Position numbers and translations under genes: made by a program. Under the pieces are notes generated by a model. It ran no database searches. It had not been told where the DNA came from and was given only the letters and a program-made list of their open reading frames with translations. Positions 1 through 7,753 of a DNA stretch of 36,677 nucleotides are shown here, one piece after another. The stretch spans positions 1 to 36,677 of the forward strand of contig CAIZGX010000048.1 in the NCBI GenBank assembly GCA_903932685.1, in the 5' to 3' direction. This DNA comes from an uncultured Bacteroidota bacterium (GTDB lineage Bacteria; Bacteroidota; Bacteroidia; Flavobacteriales_D; Sanyastnellaceae). The stretch's first letter is position 1; each line of letters starts with the position of its first letter.

Positions 1-1
1 A

Positions 2-1192
2 GCCAATTGGAGTGCAACAGTCACCTCTACAAATGCCGGCAGCCGTATGATGTATGATATGGTTGAAGAGAAATTCAATGTGACCATTGAAGCAGAATAC
101 ACCGTTGGAGAGTACGACATTGCTCTTCTTTCAGCGAAAGAAAGTACTGGATTGAAAAACTATTTGATTCAAGAAGGATATAAAATTCCAGCAACTGCGG
201 AAAGTGTGCTTGAACCTTACATCAAGAGTAACATGAAGTTCTTTGTGGTGAAGGTAAATCTAGACAAGCAAAAGAACACCGGATTCGATTATTTGCGTCC
301 CATTCAAATCAATTTCGACCATCCGAAATTCATGTTGCCTATTCGGTTGGGAATGGCGAACAGCACGGGCGAGCAAGACATGATTGTTTATGCTTTCACG
401 AAGGCTGGTCGCGTTGAATGCACCAACTACAGAACGGTTAAGGTTCCTACGGATCGTAACATTCCGTTGTACACGAAAGACATCTTCGGAGAGTTCTATA
501 AAAATCTTTTTACGCGCGCTTATTCACGTGAGGGAAAGAATGCGGTCATGCTGGAATATGCTTGGAACGTTACACCGAACTGGGGTGGAATGAAATGCGA
601 TCCGTGCGTTGGAAATCCGCCTATCTACAACGATTTCGCAGAAGCGGGCGTTTGGTGGGCCGGTTGGAATTCTGCTTCACCCGTGTTCTTTACGCGCTTG
701 CATGTGCGCTACAGCAATGCAAAATTCCCTGCGGATTTAACGTTTCAGATTACCCCGAATACCGAGAATTTTCAAGCGAGATATATACTTACGCATCCTG
801 CCAGTGGATCGTTCGATTGCGATGAGTCGCAAGAGTATTTGGAGTCTTTGCGTTCTCGACGCAAAGTTGAAGTGGATGAATTGTATGCGCTTGCGGGAAT
901 CAAGCCGAATGATCGCAGCGACAAATACATCAATGAATTTGTATCGTTCATGATAAACAAACCTTTGGATTCTATGTTGAAGGGCGAAGCGCTACCAAAG
1001 GACAATTCGCCAATGGACCCGAGTGAGATTCAGGTAGACGAAGCTTACATTCATTCCGACATGGATCCGAATGAAGCGTTCATGCAAAACAAAGATTCAA
1101 ACAAAAACAAAAAGCCTTGGGAGGTGCCGATATTCCTAGGTTCCGTGGTTGGACTGGTCTTATTCGTTTCGCGGAAGCGCGCGAAGAAGTAG
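2..1192 (+). CDS. DUF2330 family protein, 5' end outside the window
   Basis: The frame is open from the first bases of the window, so the N-terminus is missing and the ATG at 47 is only an internal Met. The visible part carries features I recognise from DUF2330: TVGEYDI near the start, then NGYKIPA-like, MKFFVVKVNL and LRPIQI stretches, FMLPIRLGM, GRVECTNYRTVK, and a WxxxxCDPC segment. Family members are exported proteins of unknown function whose N-terminal CGFYVAK-like part would lie upstream. The C-terminus has a lysine-rich linker, one hydrophobic segment (PIFLGSVVGLVLFV) and a basic tail, which suggests a C-terminal membrane anchor with the main domain outside the cytoplasm. It ends at a strong terminator shared with the convergent gap gene. 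Family assignment is fairly sure; the biochemical role is unknown. Confidence 0.85.
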   Translation, partial: ANWSATVTSTNAGSRMMYDMVEEKFNVTIEAEYTVGEYDIALLSAKESTGLKNYLIQEGYKIPATAESVLEPYIKSNMKFFVVKVNLDKQKNTGFDYLRPIQINFDHPKFMLPIRLGMANSTGEQDMIVYAFTKAGRVECTNYRTVKVPTDRNIPLYTKDIFGEFYKNLFTRAYSREGKNAVMLEYAWNVTPNWGGMKCDPCVGNPPIYNDFAEAGVWWAGWNSASPVFFTRLHVRYSNAKFPADLTFQITPNTENFQARYILTHPASGSFDCDESQEYLESLRSRRKVEVDELYALAGIKPNDRSDKYINEFVSFMINKPLDSMLKGEALPKDNSPMDPSEIQVDEAYIHSDMDPNEAFMQNKDSNKNKKPWEVPIFLGSVVGLVLFVSRKRAKK

Positions 1193-1197
1193 ACACA

Positions 1198-1226
1198 AAA
1201 AAGGGCGGCCAATGGCCGCCCTTTTT
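1198..1226. terminator. Bidirectional intrinsic terminator between DUF2330 gene and gap
   Basis: A near-perfect palindrome: an A5 run, a GGGCGGCC/GGCCGCCC stem with an AAT loop, then a T5 run. The flanking A and T runs give a U-tract on both strands, so it can serve both convergent genes. Confidence 0.92.
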
Positions 1227-1242
1227 ACTTCAACATAAAATA

Positions 1243-2703
1243 TTAATAGTACATGCTGCGACGAACCTTCGCAACGTATTTAGCCAAGCGAATTACTTGC
1301 TTCGTGTATCCGAATTCATTGTCGTACCAAACGTAAAGAACAATTCCTTTCCCATCATTAGAAACAATGGTAGCTTGGCTATCATAAACGCTGCAACATT
1401 CGTTTCCTACAACATCGCTCGAAACTAATTCTTCGCTGATACTGTAGAAAATTTGATTGACTAAGTCTCCGTCTAAAGCAGCCTTTCTAACAATGGCGTT
1501 CACCTCTTCAACGGACGTGGCCTTATCTGTGTAAACGTGAATGATTGCTAACGAACCGTTTGGCGTTGGTACCCGCACAGCGTTTGATGTAAGTTTGTCT
1601 GCCAAAGCTGGAATTACTTTCGTAACAGCCTTCCCAGCGCCAGTTTCAGTGATTACCATGTTTACGGCAGCACTTCTTCCGCGACGACTTTTCTTGTGCA
1701 TGTTATCCAACAAGTTTTGGTCGTTCGTGTATGCATGAACGGTTTCAATGTGTCCCTTTTCAATTCCGAATTCATCGTTGATGGTTTTCAAAATTGGAGA
1801 AATTGCATTGGTCGTGCAGCTTGCTGCAGAGAAGATTGTTTCGCTTTCAATATCTAAATCGCGGTGATTAATTCCGTAAACAATATTTGGAACTTCTTTG
1901 CCTGGGGCAGTTAATAGAACCTTGCTAATTCCCTTTGACTTTAGGTGAACACTTAAAGCTTCGCGATCCTTAAATACACCTGTGTTATCAATTAACAACG
2001 CGTCTTGAATTCCGTAAGCTGTGTAATCCATGGCACCGGGGTCTTTCGCCGCAAGCATATAAATGCGTTGACCGTTCACGATTAAACATTTGTTTTCGTA
2101 ATCCAAATCAACGGTTCCTTTGAATCTTCCGTGAACAGAGTCGTTCTCGAAAAGAGCCGCACGTTTCTTAATTGACAAATCGTCGTCTTCACGAGTAACA
2201 ATTGCGCGAAGGCGAAGTTGTTGTCCGCTTCCTGCTTGACGAACCAATTCGCGAGCAGCCAAACGACCAATACGTCCGAAACCAAACAAGACAACGTCTC
2301 TTGGCTCCATGTCCTTTCCCTCTTCAGTGAAATTCTGAAGTTTATCTTCTAAAAAATCTTTTTGTGAATTGAAATGTTCACGAGAGATAGCCCACTCGCT
2401 AGCTAATTTTCCAATATCTATTTTGGCTGGAGCAATGTCCATATTATAAAGTTCCGCAGCCAATTCGGCCGTGTGAAAAACACTGATTGGTTTTCCAACA
2501 ACTTCTGCAGCGTATTTGTGCAGACGAAGGATTTCAGTGATGCGTGTATCTGCAAGGTGATTGCGGAAAAGCACCAATTCAATTGATTTTTCGAAAAGCA
2601 ACTTCCCCACCATATGGGCGAGATCTACAGCCGCTTTTTCTTGGTTCACATACACCGCTAGTTCATTGCTGTAGGTGTCGTTTGACAAGGGTTTGTTTGA
2701 CAT
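1243..2703 (-). CDS. gap: Long-form glyceraldehyde-3-phosphate dehydrogenase
   Basis: Interconverts glyceraldehyde-3-phosphate and 1,3-bisphosphoglycerate in the cytoplasm. The GAPDH core begins around residue 135 with the Rossmann motif GFGRIGR (141-147). The catalytic site is ASCTTN with Cys296, and His323 lies in the following HAYTNDQ segment. WYDNEFGY near the C-terminus is also canonical. At 486 residues it is about 150 longer than ordinary GAPDH, because of an N-terminal helical extension of about 135 residues; this long form is known in Bacteroidota. Odd points: the active site reads SAASCTTN where SNASCTTN is usual, and the end of the second beta strand reads IVTRE where NAD enzymes have an acidic residue (INDL-type), which may favour NADP. 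It has its own promoter and a terminator shared with the convergent neighbour. The product is certain; cofactor preference is inferred. Confidence 0.95.
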   Translation of the reverse strand: MSNKPLSNDTYSNELAVYVNQEKAAVDLAHMVGKLLFEKSIELVLFRNHLADTRITEILRLHKYAAEVVGKPISVFHTAELAAELYNMDIAPAKIDIGKLASEWAISREHFNSQKDFLEDKLQNFTEEGKDMEPRDVVLFGFGRIGRLAARELVRQAGSGQQLRLRAIVTREDDDLSIKKRAALFENDSVHGRFKGTVDLDYENKCLIVNGQRIYMLAAKDPGAMDYTAYGIQDALLIDNTGVFKDREALSVHLKSKGISKVLLTAPGKEVPNIVYGINHRDLDIESETIFSAASCTTNAISPILKTINDEFGIEKGHIETVHAYTNDQNLLDNMHKKSRRGRSAAVNMVITETGAGKAVTKVIPALADKLTSNAVRVPTPNGSLAIIHVYTDKATSVEEVNAIVRKAALDGDLVNQIFYSISEELVSSDVVGNECCSVYDSQATIVSNDGKGIVLYVWYDNEFGYTKQVIRLAKYVAKVRRSMYY

Positions 2704-2761
2704 AAATTGTAATTAAATGAGTTGATTTTTTCTTCTTGAAAATCATTTTTTCAAGACGCTG

Positions 2762-2769
2762 CAAAGATA
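2762..2769 (-). promoter_or_regulatory. gap promoter -7 element
   Basis: TATCTTTG on the minus strand, an exact TAnnTTTG match, 58 nt before the gap ATG. A TTTG at 2795-2792, 22 nt upstream, is a candidate -33 element. It lies inside the U-tract of the preceding terminator. Confidence 0.75.
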
Positions 2770-2789
2770 GCTCACGCGTTGGAATTTGT

Positions 2790-2824
2790 AGCAAAAAATA
2801 AGCCTCGTCTTTCGCAGACGAGGC
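2790..2824 (-). terminator. Terminator of the HtrA protease gene
   Basis: GCCTCGTCT (2802-2810) pairs with AGACGAGGC (2816-2824) around a 5-nt loop. Read on the minus strand, the stem is followed by TTATTTTTTG. It sits 28 nt past the protease stop codon. Confidence 0.9.
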
Positions 2825-2851
2825 CTATTTCATTCGATAAAAATCTAACTA

Positions 2852-4288
2852 TTATATTCCGAAGCCGTAATACGCTCGGGTTCCATTTGGATAAACCCCT
2901 TCCAACAAAATTCCTCCTGACTTCGCTTTTAGTAGGCTCTGAAGTTGCTCTGGAGATGTCACTTGAACTCCGTCTACCTTAGTAACAATAAATCCTGTCT
3001 TTACTCCTGCGCTTCTTAATTTTCCCGTTGACAGAACCTCAACCTTCGCACCCCCTTGAATTCGCAAAGCTTTGCACTCGCTTTCAGAAGGAACGCCGAA
3101 TTCAGCTCCTAGAGATGAAATGCTTTCTGCCGCTAATTCCTCAAAATTTTCTAATTCAGCCTTACCTGATTTATTCTTCAATTCGACTTCAATGTTTTTT
3201 TCCTTGCCATTTCTCCAAATAACTAAATTTACTTTGTTACCTGGTCTGAATTTGCTGATTTGTTCTTGCAATTGCGGCACATTAGAAACTGAGTAATCAG
3301 CCACTTTTAAGATAATATCTCCAACTTCCAATCCCGCCGATTCGGCTGCGCCTCCTGCTGTAATGTTATTAATGTACACTCCGGAAACAACAGGCAGATC
3401 AACTTCTTTGGCTTGCTCCTCTGTAACTGCCGAAATTTGAACGCCCAGGAAACCGCGCTGAACATTTCCAAATTCTATAATATCATCGGCAACCTTCTTT
3501 GCAATGGAAGCGGGAATGGCGAAAGAATAACCCGCGTATGAACCCGTTCGCGAAGCGATGGCTGTATTTATTCCAATAAGTTCACCGTTGGTATTCACGA
3601 GCGCTCCACCGCTGTTACCCGGGTTCACAGCAGCATCTGTTTGAATGAATGATTCTACAGGAAGAACTTCCGAACTTTTCCCTTCGCCAATGATATTGAT
3701 ATTCCTTCCCTTTGCGCTAACTATACCTGCCGTAACCGTTGAAGTTAATTCGAAGGGGTTTCCCACTGCTAGCACCCATTGACCAATGTGAACCGCATCA
3801 CTATTTCCCCATGCAATAGCGGGAAGGTTAGACTCATCTATTTTCAAAACTGCAATATCAGAACTTGGGTCTCTTCCGACTAAAGTGGCTTCGTAATTTT
3901 TGTTGTTGTTTAGGGTGACTGTCATTTTTTCAGCGCCTTCTATGACATGGTTGTTCGTGATGATGTATCCATCTGCTGAAATAATGACACCCGATCCCGA
4001 GGCCATTTGTGTTTGTGGTTGCTGGTAACCGAAGAAGCCACCCCAAGGATCGTAAGAAGTTGTTTTGATTTCTGTTTTAACATGAACTACTGAATTCACT
4101 GTTCGCTCGGCGGCTACAACAAAATCTCCACCAGCGCCTGGCATTCCCGAATAATCTGCAAAAGCTGCGGGAATATTGGAATTCCAATCGAGAGAGCTCG
4201 AATTAGGCTTCACGACAAAATGGTATGCAGCCATGGCAATGAGACCGCCAGCTAAGGCCGCAGTGAAAGTGACTAGACTCTTTTTCAT
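2852..4288 (-). CDS. htrA: HtrA/Deg-family periplasmic serine protease
   Basis: Envelope quality-control protease and chaperone. An N-terminal signal or anchor segment (about residues 5-27) is followed by a trypsin-like domain with the full catalytic triad: His114 in TNNHVI, Asp144 in SSDIAVLKI, and Ser226 in GNSGGA. Two PDZ-like regions follow, roughly 275-370 (GFLGVQIS onward) and 400-478. At 478 residues it has the usual length for a two-PDZ Deg protein. A TATTTTTG element 20 nt upstream of the ATG supports this start, and a terminator follows the stop. It is divergent from the DUF4249 lipoprotein. Family and catalytic competence are clear; the choice between DegP, DegQ and DegS is not settled. 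Confidence 0.95.
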   Translation of the reverse strand: MKKSLVTFTAALAGGLIAMAAYHFVVKPNSSSLDWNSNIPAAFADYSGMPGAGGDFVVAAERTVNSVVHVKTEIKTTSYDPWGGFFGYQQPQTQMASGSGVIISADGYIITNNHVIEGAEKMTVTLNNNKNYEATLVGRDPSSDIAVLKIDESNLPAIAWGNSDAVHIGQWVLAVGNPFELTSTVTAGIVSAKGRNINIIGEGKSSEVLPVESFIQTDAAVNPGNSGGALVNTNGELIGINTAIASRTGSYAGYSFAIPASIAKKVADDIIEFGNVQRGFLGVQISAVTEEQAKEVDLPVVSGVYINNITAGGAAESAGLEVGDIILKVADYSVSNVPQLQEQISKFRPGNKVNLVIWRNGKEKNIEVELKNKSGKAELENFEELAAESISSLGAEFGVPSESECKALRIQGGAKVEVLSTGKLRSAGVKTGFIVTKVDGVQVTSPEQLQSLLKAKSGGILLEGVYPNGTRAYYGFGI

Positions 4289-4308
4289 ACGTTTTTCATT
4301 TAGATTGA

Positions 4309-4316
4309 CAAAAATA
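4309..4316 (-). promoter_or_regulatory. htrA promoter -7 element
   Basis: TATTTTTG on the minus strand (TAnnTTTG), 20 nt before the ATG. A TTTG at 4338-4335, 18 nt further upstream, fits a -33 element. Confidence 0.7.
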
Positions 4317-4379
4317 ATTTGATTTCGATTTGAACAAAAACGACACCAAAATATTTTTATTGTCGGAATGAATTGATTG

Positions 4380-4387
4380 TAATTTTG
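4380..4387 (+). promoter_or_regulatory. DUF4249 gene promoter -7 element, leaderless spacing
   Basis: TAATTTTG ends 5 nt before the ATG at 4393, which places the expected transcription start at or next to the start codon. A TTG at 4360-4362 is a possible -33 element. Confidence 0.7.
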
Positions 4388-4392
4388 CGCTC

Positions 4393-5388
4393 ATGAAAAA
4401 ATCGTTTGGTGCTTTAGGAATTGTGATAGTGGCTGTCCTATTTCTTGTCGGCTGCGAAAAAGACATTACGGTTGATTTACCTCAGGGGGAAACGAAAATT
4501 GTGGTGCAAGGGAGCATTGAGCCGGGGCAAGCTCCGATTGTCATACTTAGCTATTCTGCAGGTTACTTCGACCCTGCAGACTTAAATGCACTTGCTAGTT
4601 CTTATATAAAAGATGCTCAAGTGAAAATGGTTCATGGAACAGATACACTTGCGCTGGATATGTATTGCATTGCCGATATGACCATTGAACAACTTATGCT
4701 TGCTTCTCAAGTTTTAGGTCTCCCTCCGGAAGCGGTACTCGCTTTAGATATTTGTATTTACACATCCTTATCACCACAGGCGCTTGGTCTGTCTGGGGAA
4801 ACATACACGCTTTTAGTAGACAAAGACGAACACCATTTGCACGCGGTTACAAAAGTAAATTACCCAGTGCCGCTTGACAGCCTCTGGTTCGCATCTCCCT
4901 CTGGCAACCCGCTCGATTCTTTGGGTTTTATTTATGGCAACATGACAGATCCTGATTCGTCAGGAAATGCCTATCGTTGGTCTGCCAAGCGAATTAGTCA
5001 CTATCCCCAATGGATAACAAGAGACACTTATTTACGTGGACAACAAAAGGATTTTACGTTTATTAGTCCAATGCCAAGTGTATACGACGATGAGTTTTTC
5101 AATGGATTAACCTTTGAATTCGCTTATTACAGAGGTGCAATTCCTTTCAGCGACAAGTTTGATGATCGCAGAGAAGAGAGAGGTTTTTTCAAGCGTGGAG
5201 ACACGGTTATCGTTCGAGGTTGCAGCATTGACATGAATGTTTACAAATTTTATAAATCATACGAGGATCAACTGGCAAATCAAGGTTCTCCATTCGCGTC
5301 TCCCAGCAATGTAAAATCAAATGTGCAAGGTGGACTCGGTGTATGGGCGGGTTACGGAGCTTATTATGACACGCTGGTTTGCCAATAA
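4393..5388 (+). CDS. DUF4249-type lipoprotein
   Basis: A secreted lipoprotein: N-terminal MKK, a hydrophobic segment, and a lipobox LVGC with the lipidated Cys at 21. The first part of the mature protein (CEKDITVDLP, then IVVQGSIEPGQAPIVILSYSAGYF) is typical of DUF4249, a Bacteroidota family often found beside TonB-dependent outer-membrane receptors. No such receptor is adjacent here. At 331 residues it is in the normal range. The start is fixed by the lipobox and by a -7 element 5 nt upstream, which predicts a leaderless mRNA. Its stop codon lies in a hairpin (5386-5405). Molecular function is unknown. Confidence 0.85.
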   Translation: MKKSFGALGIVIVAVLFLVGCEKDITVDLPQGETKIVVQGSIEPGQAPIVILSYSAGYFDPADLNALASSYIKDAQVKMVHGTDTLALDMYCIADMTIEQLMLASQVLGLPPEAVLALDICIYTSLSPQALGLSGETYTLLVDKDEHHLHAVTKVNYPVPLDSLWFASPSGNPLDSLGFIYGNMTDPDSSGNAYRWSAKRISHYPQWITRDTYLRGQQKDFTFISPMPSVYDDEFFNGLTFEFAYYRGAIPFSDKFDDRREERGFFKRGDTVIVRGCSIDMNVYKFYKSYEDQLANQGSPFASPSNVKSNVQGGLGVWAGYGAYYDTLVCQ

Positions 5389-5405
5389 GTGACTTTCGTC
5401 ACTTA
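5386..5405 (+). repeat. Inverted repeat overlapping the DUF4249 stop codon
   Basis: TAAGTGAC and GTCACTTA form a perfect 8-bp stem around a TTTC loop. The stop codon is the first base triplet of the stem. No U-tract follows directly, so it may be a weak terminator or an mRNA 3'-end stabiliser upstream of the next promoter. Confidence 0.55.
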
Positions 5406-5425
5406 CGATCGTTTTCAATCCCCAC

Positions 5426-5433
5426 TAACTTCG
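5426..5433 (+). promoter_or_regulatory. DUF983 gene promoter -7 element, leaderless spacing
   Basis: TAACTTCG (TAnnTTCG variant) ends 4 nt before the ATG at 5438. Confidence 0.65.
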
Positions 5434-5437
5434 CCAC

Positions 5438-5827
5438 ATGGAAACAGCATCAAAAACAGCCTTAGGAAAAGTCGTGAAAATGAAATGTCCAAATTGTGGG
5501 AAAGGACATTTGTTCGTGAATGAATCTGCATTTTCTTTCAGCAAACTTGGGCAAGTAAAATCTGAATGCACGGAATGTGGAACTAATTTCAATCCAGAAC
5601 CTGGTTTCTATTTCGGCGCTGCCTATGTGAGTTGGGGGCTAACTGTTGCAATGTGGGTAGCCATTTTAGTAGCTCTCAAAACTCTTGATGCACTTGGCAT
5701 TTTGGAATTTGGATTTTTAACTCACCCAAAAACATTTTTAATTACGGGTGTTGTGTTTACCCTTGTTTTATTCCCTCTTCTATTCAAACTCTCTCGCTCA
5801 ATCTGGGCGACATCGTTTATTAAATAA
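5438..5827 (+). CDS. DUF983 family zinc-ribbon membrane protein
   Basis: A 129-residue protein with an N-terminal zinc ribbon, CPNCG (Cys17, Cys20) and CTECG (Cys44, Cys47). The family-typical [15 protein letters not shown] follows, then two transmembrane helices (about 60-82 and 100-118). DUF983 proteins are small inner-membrane proteins of unknown function. The last 8 bases overlap the 3' end of the convergent LolD-like gene. A TAnnTTCG element 4 nt upstream supports the start. Confidence 0.85.
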   Translation: METASKTALGKVVKMKCPNCGKGHLFVNESAFSFSKLGQVKSECTECGTNFNPEPGFYFGAAYVSWGLTVAMWVAILVALKTLDALGILEFGFLTHPKTFLITGVVFTLVLFPLLFKLSRSIWATSFIK

Positions 5828-6470
5828 TCTGACCGTCGCTCATCACAATCTTGCGATCTGCTTGCGAGGCCAATTCTTCGTTGTGTGTTACAATAACGAA
5901 GCTGTGGTGAAATTCATTTCTTAATTCGAAAAATAGATTGTGAAGCGCAACCGCATTCGCTTTATCTAGATTTCCTGAAGGCTCATCGGCGAAGACCACT
6001 TTCGGATTGTTCATCAGCGCTCTCGCTACCGCCACCCGTTGTTGCTCACCACCTGACATTTCGGAAGGCTTGTGTTCAGACCTGTGACTTAGACCCAGCC
6101 TTTCCAACCAAAAAGCGGCTTTCTTTTCTGCTTCTTTCTTTTCTACTCCGGCTATTAGTGCAGGAATACACACGTTTTCTGTGGCTGTAAATTCAGCCAA
6201 TAAATTGTGAAATTGAAAGACAAAACCCAAATGTAAATTACGAAAACGAGCAAGCTCGCGCGGTTTCAGTTTGAAGGGATTCACTCCGTTGATACTCACG
6301 GCTCCTTTGTCTGGATTATCCAATGTCCCAAGGATTTGCAATAGCGTTGTTTTACCCGCTCCGCTCGCCCCTACTATGGAAACAATTTCACTTTTTTGAA
6401 TGTCTAACGAAACGTTATCCAATACTTGAACCTTTCCGTATCCCTTATAAATTCCCGATGCATGAATCAT
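5820..6470 (-). CDS. lolD: ABC transporter ATP-binding protein, LolD-like
   Basis: Complete ABC ATPase of 216 residues. Walker A is GASGAGKT (34-41), followed by a Q-loop (FQFHNLL), the signature [14 protein letters not shown], Walker [10 protein letters not shown], the D-loop GNLD and the H-loop VTHNEE. Length and signature match the LolD/MacB group, which powers release of lipoproteins from the inner membrane or related extrusion. No permease (LolC/E) is adjacent, so the substrate is inferred from similarity only. It is divergent from sucC. A one-mismatch -7 element (CATCTTTG) ends 4 nt before the ATG. The 3' end overlaps the DUF983 gene tail to tail by 8 nt. Confidence 0.88.
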   Translation of the reverse strand: MIHASGIYKGYGKVQVLDNVSLDIQKSEIVSIVGASGAGKTTLLQILGTLDNPDKGAVSINGVNPFKLKPRELARFRNLHLGFVFQFHNLLAEFTATENVCIPALIAGVEKKEAEKKAAFWLERLGLSHRSEHKPSEMSGGEQQRVAVARALMNNPKVVFADEPSGNLDKANAVALHNLFFELRNEFHHSFVIVTHNEELASQADRKIVMSDGQII

Positions 6471-6474
6471 AGCA

Positions 6475-6482
6475 CAAAGATG
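6475..6482 (-). promoter_or_regulatory. Probable lolD -7 element, leaderless spacing
   Basis: CATCTTTG on the minus strand has one mismatch to TAnnTTTG and ends 4 nt before the ATG at 6470. Confidence 0.45.
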
Positions 6483-6506
6483 AACAAAAACTTCGTCATT
6501 ATTTAG

Positions 6507-6514
6507 TACATTCG
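6507..6514 (+). promoter_or_regulatory. sucC promoter -7 element
   Basis: TACATTCG (TAnnTTCG) ends 18 nt before the sucC ATG. No Shine-Dalgarno is present in the short leader. Confidence 0.65.
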
Positions 6515-6532
6515 CGTCGCAAATATTGAACT

Positions 6533-7747
6533 ATGAACATTCACGAATATCAAGGAAAAAGTATCCTCCAACAATTTGGTGTGACCGTGCAACGCGGTTA
6601 TGTTGCAACTACCCCTGAAGAGGCAACAGCCGTTGCTGAAAAATTGCAAGCTGAAACAGGAACCGGATGGTTCGTTGTGAAAGCGCAGATTCACGCAGGT
6701 GGACGTGGGAAAGGCGAAGTAACTGAAACAGGATCTCGCGGTGTTGTTTTAGCGAAAGGACTTGGAGAAGTTGCCGAAAAGGCCAAGGGCATTTTAGGTG
6801 GACACCTTGTTACGCTTCAAACCAAAGCAGAAGGTAAATTGGTGCAAACCGTTTACGTTGCTGAAGACGTTTATTCTCCGGGTGCTTCTGAGCCTCGTGA
6901 GTTTTACATGAGTATCTTATTAGACCGTGCTGCTGGCAGAAACGTTATTGTATACTCTCCAGACGGCGGAATGAATATCGAAGAAGTTGCTGAAAAGACG
7001 CCTGAGCGTATTTTCAAAGAGATGGTAGATCCTATGACTGGTGTTACCGATTTCCAAGGAAGAAACATCGCTTTCAACCTAGGTCTTTCAGGAAATGCTT
7101 TCAAGGAAATGATTGCCTTCACAAAAAAATTATATAACGCTTACGTAGGTTGCGATGCATCTATGTTCGAAATTAATCCTGTTCTAAAAACTTCTGACGA
7201 CCGCATTCTTGCTGTTGATGCGAAAGTAACTTTAGACGGAAACGGATTGTTCCGTCACCCAGATTACGCTGCAATGCGCGACACTACCGAAGAAGATCCG
7301 ATCGAAGTTGAAGCTGGCGAAGCTGGTTTGAACTACGTGAACTTAGACGGAAACGTGGGCTGTATGGTGAACGGTGCAGGACTAGCAATGGCTACCATGG
7401 ACATTATTAAGTTAAGCGGCGGTGAGCCAGCTAACTTCTTAGATGTTGGAGGTACAGCAGATGCAAAGCGTGTTGAGACTGCATTCCGCATGATTCTTCG
7501 TGACACAACTGTGAAAGCTATTCTAGTAAACATCTTTGGTGGAATTGTTCGTTGCGATCGTGTTGCACAAGGTGTTGTAGATGCATACAAAAACATTGGA
7601 GACATTCAAGTTCCAATCATTGTTCGTTTGCAAGGAACCAATGCTGTAGAAGCGAAAAAATTAATTGACGAATCCGGTTTAGCTGTTCACTCTGCCATTA
7701 CGCTTCAAGAAGCGGCTGATGCAGTGAAGGCTGTATTGAATGCCTAA
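6533..7747 (+). CDS. sucC: Succinyl-CoA ligase (ADP- or GDP-forming) beta subunit
   Basis: Beta subunit of the TCA-cycle enzyme that couples succinyl-CoA cleavage to nucleotide triphosphate synthesis. The N-terminus MNIHEYQGKSIL and the ATP-grasp segment VVKAQIHAGGRGKG are diagnostic. MFEINPV, the GNVGCMVNGAGLAMATMD loop, NIFGGIVRCD and the C-terminal CoA-ligase-type fold follow. At 404 residues it has the usual length. The partner sucD is not in the window. The ureohydrolase gene starts 6 nt after the stop, so the two are probably co-transcribed. Confidence 0.98.
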   Translation: MNIHEYQGKSILQQFGVTVQRGYVATTPEEATAVAEKLQAETGTGWFVVKAQIHAGGRGKGEVTETGSRGVVLAKGLGEVAEKAKGILGGHLVTLQTKAEGKLVQTVYVAEDVYSPGASEPREFYMSILLDRAAGRNVIVYSPDGGMNIEEVAEKTPERIFKEMVDPMTGVTDFQGRNIAFNLGLSGNAFKEMIAFTKKLYNAYVGCDASMFEINPVLKTSDDRILAVDAKVTLDGNGLFRHPDYAAMRDTTEEDPIEVEAGEAGLNYVNLDGNVGCMVNGAGLAMATMDIIKLSGGEPANFLDVGGTADAKRVETAFRMILRDTTVKAILVNIFGGIVRCDRVAQGVVDAYKNIGDIQVPIIVRLQGTNAVEAKKLIDESGLAVHSAITLQEAADAVKAVLNA

Positions 7748-7753
7748 TTCAAC

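Noticed and set aside
1117-1428. A plus-strand ORF across the DUF2330/gap terminator
   Set aside because: It spans a strong terminator and the 3' end of gap on the other strand, and has no protein-like features.
5386-5405. A full intrinsic terminator after the DUF4249 gene
   Set aside because: The 8-bp hairpin is clear, but no U-tract follows, so it is recorded only as an inverted repeat.
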